NCBI RefSeq assembly: GCF_047948215.1
Contig: NC_134463.1
Span: 96,934,657-96,998,656, forward strand
Source of the DNA: Lycorma delicatula
Taxonomy: Eukaryota > Arthropoda > Insecta > Hemiptera > Fulgoridae
Length of the DNA stretch: 64,000 nucleotides
Direction: 5' to 3'
Positions 10,746 to 22,405 of the stretch are shown piece by piece. Both the position numbers and the translations under genes were made by a program. Within the stretch, counting starts at the first letter, position 1, and each line of letters opens with the position of its first letter. The notes beneath the pieces are model-generated. The model saw only the letters and a list, made by a program, of their open reading frames with translations, did no database searches and had not been told where the DNA came from.

Positions 10746-11299
10746 AGACTAAAATAAGTCTTACTGCATACTCAATAACGGGTTTATATGAATTTATTTA
10801 AACACACCATTACGCTAAACCTTACTAAATCTATTTTCAAACTTATTTAACTTATTTATTAAAGTAAATACGAGTATAAAAAAATTAATTAAACAATCGT
10901 ATTAATCAGCCCAAGAGTGATACAGAGTGGCGCTTAAGTGTTAAGAAAAAAATAACAATTTATACTTATTCTTACGAGACAGACATCGTAATCATTTTAT
11001 AAAGATAAAATATAATTTTTTTTCATTCATTTTTTAGTACCTTCGAGGAATTTGAAAAATTTAACTATATCTTTAAATTTAAACAGGAAATAAGATTTCA
11101 AAATAGTATTTTACAAAAGCATCATGTTAATTTTACAAAATTGTAATTTAAATATGCAGTAGTGAATCCAAAATTTCGTTTAGTTTTCATAAAATTATCA
11201 GACCTTTTTCTCTTAAAAGCAATGCCATATTTGAAGTTATGTTATACACACTTAATAATGTAATACAACTTAACACGTAATAATTGCATGTTAAATTTT
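10746..11299. other. AT-rich spacer
   Basis: Nothing beyond AT-rich sequence is seen. Confidence 0.5.
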
Positions 11300-11581
11300 A
11301 GAACCCATCGGGCTGTTTTAGTGTTAACTCATCGTCAGTTTTTAACGGCTGATTTTTGAAGTCGAAGTTCTGTGGTTCAAAGTTTAGTAAAAGTTAGTTG
11401 CTTTTATTTGGATTTGAATGCTAGAGACTGGATACCGCCGGTGAACTTCGGTGGTTGGGGTTCAAATAACACACGTCTCAGGAATGATCGTCTGGGTGTC
11501 TACAAGAATATACCTCATTTATATGTCATACATATCTTCATCTCATTGGGCCATGGAAGGGTTGCTTTTATTGTCCACTAG
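11300..11581 (+). repeat. SINE-A (tRNA-derived), old diverged copy
   Basis: Shows the SINE-A order: tRNA-like head (AACCCATCGGGCTGTTTTAG, then AGTCGAAGTTCTGTGGTTCAA), GGATTTGAATGCTAGAGACT, TTCGGTGGTTGGGGTTCAAA and ACACACGTCTCAGGAATG. It is strongly diverged from the copy at 23116-23404. The 69-residue open frame inside it is not a gene. Confidence 0.75.
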
Positions 11582-13479
11582 TTGAACAGATTTCAACGTA
11601 CAGATTAGGACAAGAAAAAAATTAGTGTTATTTATAGGAGGGCTTTATAATGAATTTTCCATTTTTATTTTTAAAAAATTGTTAAGAAAAGAAAAATTGT
11701 TAGAAACAAGCTGTTAAATTTGTAGATACATTAAGTTCCAGTCTAATTCATATATAGAGTACAAAAATTGATATCAACAAATAAAAACGGAAACAAGTTT
11801 ATTTAAAAACTCTGTTTCAAAACCTTTCTAAACTATCTATTTAGCAAATTTGATTCATTATGTAATTTAAAATTTTGAAATTGTTAAATAAAATGTATAT
11901 TTTTTTAATAAATTTATTTATTAAAAAAACCTCTTCTTGTCGTATATAATAAGTATTTATTTGATTTATTTTCTTAACACTTGCACTAGATTTAAAAATA
12001 AATTATTTCTAGGTTGAGTAAAATTCATTACCAGAAGTCAAGCCTAGTGAAATTTGATACTAATTTACAATACTAGAATAAACAATAAATAAAAACAATT
12101 AATCGAATTGATCGTAAAGTGGAGGACATGAAAACAGACACAAAATTATAACATTAATTTTCTGTCATAACTCGGCTAACCGATTTTAAAAAACAAAGTG
12201 TCATTCCATACACAATACCATACATTTCGATAAAACTAATATTTACGGAGATATCAGTGATTGAAAAATAATTATGGCCGCCATTTTGTAATTTGCGAAG
12301 GAATTTAATTCCTGATTTTTTGTTAATTTTAAAACTTTGTTACCAGGACGCATACCAAATATTAATGATTCCTCTATTTCAACATGAGATATAAATTGTT
12401 ATATAAATATAACAAAATGAATGAAGGAGAAATAACAAAAGAATGAAGGAGAAATTGCCATTTTTCCTAGGGATATTTTTTGTTTAATTTTACAAGTAGA
12501 ATCCGAAAAAGTATAGCCAGCCCACCATTTTAGAAACATTTTGCATATTATATATGCATTTTAAATGTAGTGGAAAGGTTTCTGTTAATATATCTTTTGT
12601 TGCATTATTCAAACGTCCCGTTTTGTTTGTATCATTCTCATTCTGCGATTATATTTTTCGTTTCTGATAACAATAAAAGTGTTCTAGATTGACACTATTT
12701 ATCTTCTAACGCGTAAATAATAATTTTTAAAGCGATTGTCTTTTTATGTTTATAAAATAAAAAGTGCAACAAAAATGAAAAGATTGGACGACTGCTGAGA
12801 ATGATAGAAAAGAAAGATGTAGGACTTACTATTACAGAACACTGATGGTAAAGTGCAAAGTATGTAATTAGTGTAAGCCCTCTTTAAATCGAAGGCCTGA
12901 GAGTTCTTCCCCTACTCACCCGAAACTCTTAATCCAGCTCTACTTCAGAAAATAGATGAAGCTAAAATAAAGCGTAGATAACTCCTAGTCTGCTGTAAAA
13001 GAGAATAAACTTGTTGTTGGACTATTATTATTTAAAATATGACTAATTACATGAATTAGAATTTTAATTTAAAATGTGAAAACTTATAAATGTAAAATAA
13101 ACTTTACATTTTTTATGTTAATGTTGCTAATTATTAATTTAAGGTAAGAAAAAAGTTTACTGACTAGTCTATTAACATCTTAATTTATGTAGTTTTTATT
13201 TATTACGTAACGTGTTTAAAAAGACTTGACTAATAGGGTACAAAGACGATCTTAAAAAGTTTGGTAAAGTTTTCTGGAATTAAAATAAAGCTTAAAATTT
13301 AATTGCTTATTCAGTATTTATCGCTGTTAATTTATTTGTACAAATTAGTTATTTTTATCATATTAATAAAGATATCAAAATTTATTAAAGTTAAACGAAT
13401 AGTTTTTGAGAAATTAGCTCTGAAAATTTTCAAAATATTATTAATATTTGTCACATAAAAATAGTAAGTGGCTATGCAT
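11582..13479. other. AT-rich gene-free stretch
   Basis: No gene or element boundary found. 12150-12310 (TCATAACTCGGCTAACCGAT, ATGGCCGCCATTTTGTAA) reads like dispersed-repeat sequence but has no second copy in this window. Confidence 0.45.
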
Positions 13480-13689
13480 GCACTTAGGTGTAATGCCCAG
13501 GGACGGCATATCCGGGCCTGGTGTATCCTACTCTGGGGATTTGAGGCGGGGGCAAAGTGAGATCCGACCGGCGGGCCGAGACGTGGAGGCCCGTTAGAGT
13601 AAAGGAAACTCCCCTGAGCTGTGTAATACTTAACTGCAGGATCCGGCACGGTGAAGATGAAGAAAAAAAAATCACCAAAGAACAACGGT
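13480..13689. other. GC-rich island of unknown origin
   Basis: About 200 bp (GGGACGGCATATCCGGGCCT, GACCGGCGGGCCGAGACGTG) that stands out in base composition and abuts a reverse SINE-A. It ends in an A-run (AAGATGAAGAAAAAAAA), which on the plus strand could be the tail of a retroposed sequence. Overlapping minus-strand open frames show no known motif. It could be a retroposed non-coding RNA or an element fragment. Confidence 0.4.
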
Positions 13690-13827
13690 AACCACGACCT
13701 AGTATTGAAATCCGTATAAAAGTAGTTACTTTTATAGCTTTACTAGGTTTTGAACCTTACAACTCTCGACTTCGAAATCAGCTGATTTGCGATGACAAGT
13801 TCACCACTATACCAACCCGGTTGGTTT
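13690..13827 (-). repeat. SINE-A (tRNA-derived), head portion
   Basis: Reverse orientation. AACCAACCGGGTTGGTATAG begins the tRNA-like head at about 13823; AATCAGCTGATTTCGAAGTCG and the TAGTAAAGC block follow, and the copy ends near GATTTCAATACTAGG. Only the 5' half is present. Confidence 0.75.
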
Positions 13828-14228
13828 ATCTCCTTTTATACAAACCTGTTGTATAAAAATTGTTTGTGTTTTTAAACAATGTCTGTGCGGGGCACACTTA
13901 TGCCAGCAGTCGTCAACAGGCAATCTAGTTAATTTCTCGTACTGAAGAATGGCTAATCGTTCTTGGTTTAATATTCTTAGGGAAATAAATTAAAATTAAA
14001 ATAAATTAAAAGAAAATAGTAATATTAAAACTGAAGTATATATAATATTAAAAACAATGCAGTAATTTGTAGTAGGTTACTCGGATTTATGATTAACAAA
14101 TATTCCTACTTTTAGGAATATAAAGAACCAGATAATACCATTTATTTCCTTAATGTTTATTTAGTGAAAATTGATGTATTTTTTTTATGAATTTAATTAC
14201 ATTACCGGCGCAGTCTAATGTTTGATTA

Positions 14229-14236
14229 CTTATAAT
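14229..14236. repeat. 8-bp target-site duplication, left (CTTATAAT)
   Basis: CTTATAAT directly precedes the hAT terminal repeat. The identical octamer is at 16294-16301. Eight base pairs is the standard hAT duplication. Confidence 0.92.
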
Positions 14237-14256
14237 TATAGACCGGATTGTATGCA

Positions 14257-14310
14257 ACATAAAATGCTTGAAATATGCATAAAAAGTGTCAAATATGCAA
14301 CTTTAAATAA
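14257..14310. promoter_or_regulatory. Left subterminal ATGC-motif cluster of the hAT element
   Basis: AATGCTTG, AATATGCATAA and AAATATGCAAC occur within 50 bp of the left TIR. Short subterminal repeats like these bind transposase in other hAT elements; that role is inferred here. Confidence 0.5.
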
Positions 14311-14360
14311 TAAAAAAAATAGTATTTTTTATTTTTTTTTATTTTAAAATCAGCATAAAA

Positions 14361-15860
14361 TTAGTAAGCTGTTGAATAACAGATCGATAATTTTGATAAT
14401 AAACAATTATTTAACATTTTCTTACTTTTGTAAACGTAAAAAATCAGGTACTGTTCCAAATGTTCGGTAGTAAGATTGTGTCTTCGATCACTCAAAATAT
14501 TTTTATAAGTGAAAAAGCATCGTTCCACATCCACTGAGGTAACTGGGCAGTATTTGAATTCGGGCGCTATGTTAGCATTTATTGTTTCTGGCAAAATTTC
14601 ACCCGTCCCATTAATAAAACTATGAATTTTACTTAAAGGTTCAAAGCCTGGGTTGTCCTTCAAAATGTTTTCAAATTTTTCTTTAAGTTTAGGTGGGAAT
14701 TCCTTTGGAAATGCTTAGTTCATTTTGCGGATTTTATTCATTAACTGAATAGGTTCAGTCAACGCCAAACCTTGAGTTTCAAGCTTTTTAATAGCGGCAG
14801 GTATGTGGAAAAATGAGTGATAATCACAGCTATGTTTTTTTTATACTTGACTCGTTAAATGCGTCCTTGGACTAACAAACTGCCATAGCCTCTGCATTAT
14901 CAAAGTCGTTTACTACACATTTGATGACCTAGAAATGCTCAATGTACAGCTTCAATCCACGTTCCCCATCGAGTTACCACTGGTTCGGGAGGTAAAGGCA
15001 CATTAGGTAGTTTTTCTTTATAGGCCTTATTGAGAGTAGGTGCCTTAAGAAACTTTCTTTGTAAAATCAGTTTATTTACATTTCCAAAGATCATACTTCT
15101 TGAGCGAATCGACGTACTCCGTGAGCAAAGCACATCAGATGAATCAAATTGGGATAAAGTACTTGAAAGGCTTTGGCTACCTTGACCATATGGGAACAGC
15201 ATCTGAGAGAAATATAAACACTTTTTCATCTGCAAAAGATTCAGGAAATATTTTATTAATACACTCATTCACAAATCTGGCGATCGTAGAATGATTTGTC
15301 TTTTCAAGGTCTTTGTAGGTCATCAGATAGGAAGAAGAAGGCTCTAGTTTTAATGCAACGATAATTAAATTTACAAAGTAACGGCCAAAACTGTCGGTAG
15401 TTTTGTCAGCTGAAATCAAAATAATGCTCTCCTTGAGTTCATTGCGTGTTTCTTTCAAAACATGTAGGTAAATTGTTGGTATGTAATCTTTACGCAATGT
15501 TGATTCATCTGGTATATTTTAATTCAAGCAATATTTTCGCAAAAAATCTTTTAAGGTAGGATTTGTAAGTTTGTGAAGAGGAACATTACTTATAAGCAAA
15601 GCTTCACGTAAATCAATAGTAAGTAGTTTTCTTGTTTAACTTTGGAGGTAAAATCACTGCTACTTGCCGCTTTTATAAGTTGTTTTCGTGGGCCTTTCTT
15701 TTCCAATCCTTGGATATAGAGACTTAACATGCTGGTCTATTTGAAATTATTTTGTGCGTGAAATATTTTTCTCGCAAACTCGACAATATAAAACATTTCC
15801 GTCGTATGTAAATGTTCCAGGATAGTCAGCTATCTACGAAGAGGCTCTTTTTTTCGGAGG
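14361..15860 (-). pseudogene. hAT transposase (BED zinc finger, CGGBP1-like hAT lineage), inactivated
   Basis: Reading on the minus strand from about 15838, GTFTYDGNVLYCRVCEKNIS is followed after one in-frame stop by FQIDQHVKS. This fits a BED finger (C-x2-C ... H). Further on, 15497-15177 reads RKDYIPTIYLHVLKE, ILISADKTTDSFGRYFVNLI and DLEKTNHSTIARFVNECINK. 15070-14939 reads FLKAPTLNKAYKEKLPNVPL and VTRWGTWIEAVH. 14663-14361 gives FKYCPVTSVDVERCF and YKNILSDRRHNLT, the hAT C-terminal dimerisation region. The D-rich SADKTTD block is the expected first catalytic aspartate region. The parts lie in different frames with several stops, so no functional enzyme is made. The family resemblance to CGGBP1-like hAT proteins is from memory. 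Confidence 0.85.
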
Positions 15861-16179
15861 GCATGGTACACATTAAGTCTTGCCCAAATAAATTAAAAAA
15901 CTAAACTAATGCAATGAGCGCGTCTACAATAATTTGCGTAATTTAATTCTCTAGTGGGAGTGCTGCAGTAGTCGTGTGCGACGCAGAACGATATCGTCCG
16001 TCTTTGCCTCGCGTGAGTCTGTGTTTTATTTGGTCCCATAATAATATTATCCTATCAAAACCATAGACGCGCAGCTGCTAAGTGCGCCCTAAGAGCCGTA
16101 CAGCTAATAGATTTGGCCGGCTACAACGTTAGATCTCATTTATTAACCAGGTACCCTATCGAAAAATATTGTAAATATA

Positions 16180-16273
16180 GCGAAAATGTGCATAATCACT
16201 AGATTTTTAAGGAAAATATGCAATAATTGGTGAGAATGGGCTTAATATGCAAATGCCTATGCAAATATGCAAA
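16180..16273. promoter_or_regulatory. Right subterminal ATGC-motif cluster of the hAT element
   Basis: AATGTGCATAA, AATATGCAATAA, TAATATGCAAATGCC, TATGCAAATATGC and AAATGCATAC are packed into about 95 bp next to the right TIR. They mirror the left cluster and are more numerous. Confidence 0.5.
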
Positions 16274-16293
16274 TGCATACAATCCGGTCTCTA

Positions 16294-16301
16294 CTTATAA
16301 T
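16294..16301. repeat. 8-bp target-site duplication, right (CTTATAAT)
   Basis: Identical to 14229-14236, confirming the right end of the hAT element. Confidence 0.92.
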
Positions 16302-19256
16302 ACTTGGAGAGAACTAATTGGAAACTATTGGTCTGTCGTAGTAGATAAAAATTGAAGTAGGGGAGAGTTAAGCGTTGTTTAGCAATTGAACTTGTTAGCT
16401 GTATTTCTTTACATAGAAAAATTTGTTTCCAATCATTAAATACTTATTATATGAGCGTCATTAAATAATTTTTAATAGATATTTATAGCTAATAGAAGCA
16501 AATTTAATATTATTTTGAAGGTTATCAAGCCTAATTTTTCAAAATAAGTGTTCCGATATTTTGCTGTTTCTATACTTTTATTTTGCGTAACAAGCACATT
16601 TTTGAATTACGACTGGTTTATTTTCTGTTATTTTAGCAAAGTATTATAACATTTATTTTAAAGTTTCGAAAATATACTGTGTAAAATAATATTGTTGAAA
16701 CACGTATGAAATTAGAGGAGTAGAACGCATGCAACTTTGTTTTGTTTTATTTGTTTACAGTGTTATACAACATTACTCGGAAACTATTTTGCGAAATAAT
16801 CACGTACACATGTTTTCCTTTAATACGGAAACTAAAAGCTAATTGTGTTTTATTTTTACATTGATCTCTTGATCTATTTGGTATACATTCTTTATATGTA
16901 TGTGTGTTCATCTCTTTCTTACCGTCTGTCGCTTTTAGTCTTTACTCTTTGTATAATATATATATAAGTGTGTAACTTATTTAGCTGTGCGTACTGCGAC
17001 ATTCATAAATATTTTTATAGTAGAATTTTATGATGTTATATTAATTTTATTAGGTATAATTTTTCAATAAATCTTAATTAGCGTTGTTTATATGTATTTC
17101 TAAATTACATATCTGATTCATTTTAAATTATTTTTGAAGTAATTAAAATAAAAATGTAAAAATAAGCTGACAGTAAATTAATATAAACGTAAATAAATAA
17201 TAGTTATTAATTTTTTTAACAGTAAAGGTTTCATATAAAAACCTGTGTCTTAGAAACACCAAGAACTGAGCGATATGATGCGATACGATTTAGAATAATT
17301 TCTAATCTTTCCAGAAAGGGATGCATTCGTGGATCGATGACACATAGGATTTAATTAGTAGAAACATATATATGTTCCTATAAAGGGTTTTCCCGACTGA
17401 CTGACTGATTCATCAACGTACAGTTAAGGCTGCTGAAGACAAATTGATGAAATTTGTATACATGTCCTTCTTACGGTATAAGTGCTTCTTCTTATTACGG
17501 TAATAGTGGATTTTAGAAAGATCCATTCTTTCCTAGAAATTTTTTTTTCGGTAACAAATGAAGATATAAACTTCATTTTTCGTTAGTTTATATGTAAAAA
17601 ATAATTTAAATAAGGAATTAATACTTTTAATATTAATAATTTACTTTCTTATCGTTATTTTTTAATTTATTTTAATTTTAATTATTTTAGTTATAAATAG
17701 TATTGGAATTTATCATCAATATTTATTATAGGATAAGAATTATTTTTCAGGAATAGGAAAATAATAAAAAAATAAAGAAAAGGAAAAAAGAATGAAGTAG
17801 GCTGATAAATTATTCGTAACAAATCTCTATTGAAATAGGAGATTAAAAGGAAAATTGTGTTTGATCATGAGTGATTGATTATAGCATATAAATTTTGGAC
17901 GAAGTTTAAAAGAGGTTTGAATATTCTCTTTTTCTTCAATCTTTCCTGGAAATTCTAAGTTAAATATGTCAATAGGTTTAACAGTATTAGTTCGTTGTTA
18001 AAAATGAATTAAGAAACGATCAAAAGTTTAAAGGGGAGCAACTACGTACGACTACAAAAGAAAATTTTATAGAAATGTTTTACGTTTTTAAATCTCTATA
18101 CTAAAATATTAAAAAAATAAAAATCGTATACGGTGGATTACATTTTTATAAAATTATATTTTTATTTCTTGAATAAAATCATTTTTAAAAATTAAGTAAT
18201 ATTTTATTTTTATATTTGAAAAAGTTACTGTGGTGCTTCGATTGACCCGACTTTGTCTTCAGGATTTTGTAATTTCGTAAGAAGCCATATTCCATGATAT
18301 TAATGTTTTTGGTGGAAAGAGTTCAACTTAGTACAAGTAAGATTGTTAGCCCTACATGGTTTTGTTTTAGTTCACACAGTCATATCCTTTCGTCAGATTA
18401 AGCCCTCCTCATCGTCTAAAGCTCACATCTTTAAGACATTATTTTAGAGAATAAAATAAAATGCAAATTAAAGGGCGTACTTCAGGATTCCAAAACAAAA
18501 GCGATCTCAAAAAGTCCAACATTACAGAAAACGGCTGTCCAAATCGAAAAGAAATCAAAGAGAAAATTTTTGAATTAAAGGTTCCTGTACGTGAAAAGAA
18601 AAACCCAACAGAGGAAAATGAGCTGAAAAAAGGAAAGCTAAACAGTTCGAAAGAATAAGAAATTCTGGAAGAAAAAACTACATGAAATGTTTTTTGCGTG
18701 GTTCTTGAAGCCCTATCCGCAGAGAAACAAGAAAATGATTACTATATATTTTTAATGATGTAATTAAGAAAGAGGGATAAACGTTAAGAAAGTTTATACT
18801 TTTATGAATTTTCTTTCTATTTCTTATTTATAGTTTAGTTAACTGAAGAAAATATTCGAGTTAACGCGGTTCAAAATAACGCTGGTGTAAGGATGTTTCC
18901 AGCGAAAAATAGAACTATTGTCGGATATTAAAAACTTTTTTTCTATGTTTTAAAGATGTATAACGTTATATTTTATTTATGTATACGTATTTAGTAATAA
19001 ATAGAACAAAATAAATAAATACGCTAATACATTTATACCTGCTCAATTAAACTTAACTGTAAACAACGTTATATATTCCAAGCAACCAAAAATAATGTCC
19101 TACTTTTTCGAATAACTGTCTTAAATCAGAATTTAAGTTATATACATTCAGATCTGTTTTGTAAATGTAATATTGTGTTCTAAAAACGTAGTACTCTTTA
19201 TTACATTACGTTATTTTGAATTTAAATCAGTTATTAGTGTTCTATATTTTCAATCA
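16302..19256. other. AT-rich gene-free stretch with one repeat-like block
   Basis: 17375-17480 (TTTTCCCGACTGACTGACTG, ATTCATCAACGTACAG, AAATTGATGAAATTTG) resembles a dispersed insect repeat with GACTGACTGATTCATCAACG, but only one copy is present here. A 65-codon lysine-rich frame at 18461-18658 has an ATG but no recognisable domain. No other feature supported. Confidence 0.45.
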
Positions 19257-19600
19257 GGCTATAAAGGAAAGAGACTACAAATCCCAAACCCGTAGGGAAG
19301 ACAGCCACCTTGTAACGCTTCCGGTCGCTTCATCACCGCTCCCCACCTTTCTTAGGCCTGATGGGCTTTAACGGGAGTCGTCTTTCGCCCTCTGACTTTT
19401 TACATCTCACAGTAATAAGCCAGGCCTCGTTGGGATGCCACCGATGTAAATGCCTCGGTAGACATTTGCATCGGTGATTTTTAAACACGGCTTTTGCCTT
19501 CGCTAGGCCTCATCCGGATATCTTAAATATCCTACATCGTTGCTATCTGAACTCGCTAACCGAGTTCGCGGAAGCACGAACCCCGCACCTAGTTCTACAC
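19257..19600 (-). repeat. Family E: LINE 3' UTR fragment, reverse
   Basis: AACCCGTAGGGAAGACAGCC at the left end, GATGCCACCGATGTAAATGC and CTCGGTAGACATTTGCATCG in the middle, GCGGAAGCACGAACCCCGC near the right. All blocks match 29408-29745, and in reverse 5025-5213 and 62090-62412. Confidence 0.8.
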
Positions 19601-20002
19601 TTTATAGAGCCGATTTGTGTGTAAATGTCTCATAATATTCGAGGCAATAGAATAAATAATCACCAAAAATTTTGTTCGCAACTACGAAGTTTATTCCTAG
19701 TTTCCATAGTAAACTCAAACGTTCAGTTCATACCCCAGACTTGGTTAATCTACGGACTCCGGTCTGGTTTACAAGGGAGAGGTGGACATATCTCCTACTC
19801 CAATTCAGCTCCATCACAGAGTCCCGCGTGAAATTTACTTGCTTCTACTATCATCGAGATGCCGCTACACCTCATGACTGCGTAGGATCCATGTTCTCGA
19901 CAAAAAAAAAGTGACTACACAATTACCATAACAGACTACATAATTATAATATTTTATCTTTCCGAAAAAAAATGTGAAAATGAAATCCAGCCACAAAAAT
20001 GA
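19601..20002. other. Spacer with no supported gene
   Basis: Two overlapping plus-strand open frames (19625-19831, 19672-19914) have no recognisable motif. One of the two is a shadow of the other at most. Confidence 0.4.
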
Positions 20003-20676
20003 AAATAAATTTACAATTAATACCCTTAATAGCATGTTGATATATTCTCTAGATCTTTCGGCTTACTTGGAAGCCATCATCAGGAGTTAAAATTAATACG
20101 TTAAAGAAAAATTAATAGTTTAAGAAAAATCATAGTTAAAATTTAAAAACAGTCATGACTGTCTCGGTGCTACTAGTATGCTGAAGGAATAAACATATAC
20201 TCTGGTGGATTAAAATTAAATAAAACGGAACCGTGAATCAAAGTGATAATTATTAGATTAAATTATTACTTCTTTATATTTATATTTAGTATGTTTTTAA
20301 ATAATATATCGTTTTAAAAAAGTTTTTTTCATTAATTAATTTTTTATTATTACAGTATATATGACATTTTTCTAAATTAGAAATATTTAAGATTTTTATG
20401 AAATTATTATGATTGTATGTATGACCGTATTCTATATGTTTGGCAAAATTAGAGTTTTCTGTTTTATTATTTTTAATGCTATTTATATACTCTTAAGCAC
20501 ATGCGGAAAATTTGCGATTGGTTCTACCAATCGCAATCGCAAATTTTTATTATTTATTGCATTAATTTTAACTACTGATGATGGCTTCCAATAAAGCCGA
20601 AAGATCTAGAGAACCTATCAACGTGCTGGTAAGGTGGATTATATTAATTGTTAATTTATTTATTTAACATAACAAC
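20003..20676. repeat. Inverted repeat with hammerhead-like cores, possible Penelope-like element remnant
   Basis: Left arm 20003-20098 (minus) and right arm 20563-20676 (plus) share ATTAATTTTAACT, CTGATGATGGCTTCC, AAGCCGAAAGATCTAGAGAA and ATCAACRTGCT, then a diverged AT-rich tail with TATTAATTG. The arms are inverted and separated by about 465 bp. Each contains CTGATGA, a 5-bp stem GGCTT/AAGCC and GAAA, the order found in hammerhead ribozymes. Penelope-like elements are known to carry such motifs in terminal repeats that may be inverted. No reverse transcriptase or GIY-YIG coding sequence is visible between the arms, so the class is an inference. Confidence 0.55.
20512..20536. repeat. Perfect 10-bp hairpin
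   Basis: TTGCGATTGG (20512-20521) and CCAATCGCAA (20527-20536) pair around TTCTA. It lies between the inverted arms, 38 bp before the right CTGATGA core. Confidence 0.75.
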
Positions 20677-21239
20677 GATACAATGTTTGACAAATTAAAA
20701 ATGAAAATATTGCATAATACATACTCGGTAATTTTTTAAAAATTTTATTTCATAATATTCTTATTCTTAACTGTAATGCTTGGTAATATTTCAATTTTTT
20801 TTAAGTATTCACTCAGTTGTCATTTTTTTTCTTTTTTGTTGATCACTTTTCATTCTAAATAACACGGTTAGGGTAAAATGTGGGTATAACCACTGTCTCC
20901 GGATGGCTGCGTTATAGCGGGATCGTACTCCATTATGATACGCGTCATTTTTACATTCACTAAAACGTGGATTTAGCCTGTTTTATAAGCATGTAATTTC
21001 TGAGCCGTATAACTTTTTCAAAACCATTGTTTATTAGTTGTACTTAACGTATTTAATTAGTCTTAACAAATAACAGATAGTTTCGCGTATATTATGTTAA
21101 AAAAAAAAATCGTCTATTAGTATCAAGATGATACAGAGCTCAAAAATTGCAATTATCATGCTTTTTAATTTTTTTATTCTGAAATTGCACTAGAAACATT
21201 TTGTGCTTTGCTGAAAGAACGCTTTGTTAAGTAAAATGT
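20677..21239. other. AT-rich spacer
   Basis: No gene or element recognised. Confidence 0.5.
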
Positions 21240-22405
21240 AAAACAGAGACCTCGTGCCTAGGGAGAGGTTGGACAGGACCACAAGAACAAGGGAAGAGGC
21301 GAGGATACGAATGCTTACGGAATGGCAAGAGAGATGGCATGGTGCAATAGAGGGCAGCTGAAATTATATATTGATACCTGATGTTACAACGTGGTTACCA
21401 GAACGCGTGGGGAGGTGGACTTCTGGACGGCTCAGTGGCTGACTGGTCACGGGTCGTTTGGGATCTACCTCCGTAAAATTGGCAGAAGGCAGACGGATTG
21501 CTGCCAATACTGCGGTGCGGTGGATTCCGTAAGTTATGCGTTTTTTGAGTGCCCTAGGTGGCTGGAGAAGAAACAACAGGAATATATGGACTCACCAGAA
21601 GGTGTCATGCAGTTACTGAAGGGGAATACTGCCGGAAGTACAAAGCACATACACGCTTATTATCCTCGTATCAGCCGCAGTCAATTGCTTCTCATCGGTG
21701 TAAGGGACCTGAACGAAAATACGAAATCCGTCCATAAATAAAATAAATCAAATGAAAACTATAACCGCCACAAAACAGATGATAACCCGCCAGATAAAAT
21801 AGAAAGACACAGCAGCAAGGGACATTTGTCAGTTTCTGCAATTAGTAGGGGAAAAACAAACTCCCACTATCCTTGCGTTCCGTTCCGTAATGCAGTTGAT
21901 GCTATCTTCCGGTGAGTGCTGGAACATGTGCGTTCAATTGTTCGGAGGAGTACTTCGGCAAAAATTAGTTGAAGAACACGTGGAGGACAGTGAAGTTGTC
22001 AGCTGAGGGCGGTAATGGGGCACCAACTCCCGGGGGTGGTTGGCGGGGGTGCCCTTGCGATGGCTCCCCGGGGGACACGGCCTTGCCATCTGAGGACGGC
22101 ATCACTGTCAGGAGTTCAGGAGTTATCTGTATATGTACATATATATATATATATATTTTTTTTTTTTGTAAATAGATTGTGAATGGGAGGTGTAAATATT
22201 TGAATAAATGTGAGGTGTGCCTGTGACGCGCGTGGTGCTGAGGTTATGCCATCGACGACAATTTCAGCACCACGTTGCCTGAGGAACTAGGTTTTTAGTG
22301 GGTTCCACCGCAATTTATGGTGAACTCCACACACCCAGAATGTTTGGGCTACTGGGCGTTTGGTTGAGGCAAATTTTTCCACTTCCGACGTAACAAAAAA
22401 AAAAA
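21240..22405 (+). pseudogene. R1-clade LINE, C-terminus of ORF2 plus 3' UTR and poly-A
   Basis: Coding remnants begin near 21245. One frame gives EEARIRMLTEWQERW and, after a TGA, ILIPDVTTWLP; a frameshift leads to GEVDFWTAQWLTGHGSFGIY and LRKIGRRQTDCCQYCGAVDS (21391-21738). The GHG.F..YL.RIG motif and the CxxC...C zinc-knuckle-like end are typical of the R1 clade downstream of the polymerase. The usual histidine of the C-C-H-C knuckle is replaced by tyrosine (SYAFFEC). The frame stops at 21741. A GC-rich UTR follows (21969-22130), then a TA/T tract at 22136-22168, and the element ends with an A-run at about 22391-22405. It is 5'-truncated, with a stop and a frameshift. Confidence 0.82.

Larger units (their letters stand above)
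14237..16293 (-). mobile_element. hAT DNA transposon, complete ends, 2,057 bp
   Basis: Terminal inverted repeats: left TATAGACCGGATTGTATGCA (14237-14256), right as reverse complement TAGAGACCGGATTGTATGCA (16293-16274), with one mismatch. TAGAG is a usual hAT start. The element is bracketed by the 8-bp duplication CTTATAAT. It carries a BED-finger hAT transposase gene on the minus strand, broken by stops and frameshifts. Both subterminal regions are rich in ATATGCAA/ATGCAT words, which may be transposase binding sites. The identical target duplication suggests an insertion that is not very old, although the coding region has decayed or was inserted already defective. Confidence 0.93.

Noticed and set aside
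13332..13685. Two overlapping minus-strand open frames of 117 and 64 codons
   Set aside because: They cross a GC-rich island and AT-rich flank with no known domain; probably chance frames.
18461..18658. Lysine- and glutamate-rich 65-residue protein
   Set aside because: Has an ATG but no domain, no context and low complexity typical of AT-rich DNA.
20575..20602. Functional hammerhead ribozyme
   Set aside because: The core order and stem II fit, but an extra base, an unplaceable stem I and an ambiguous cleavage triplet prevent a firm call; kept as a finding only.
21364..21576. Minus-strand open frame of 70 codons
   Set aside because: Shadow of the R1-clade LINE coding sequence on the plus strand.
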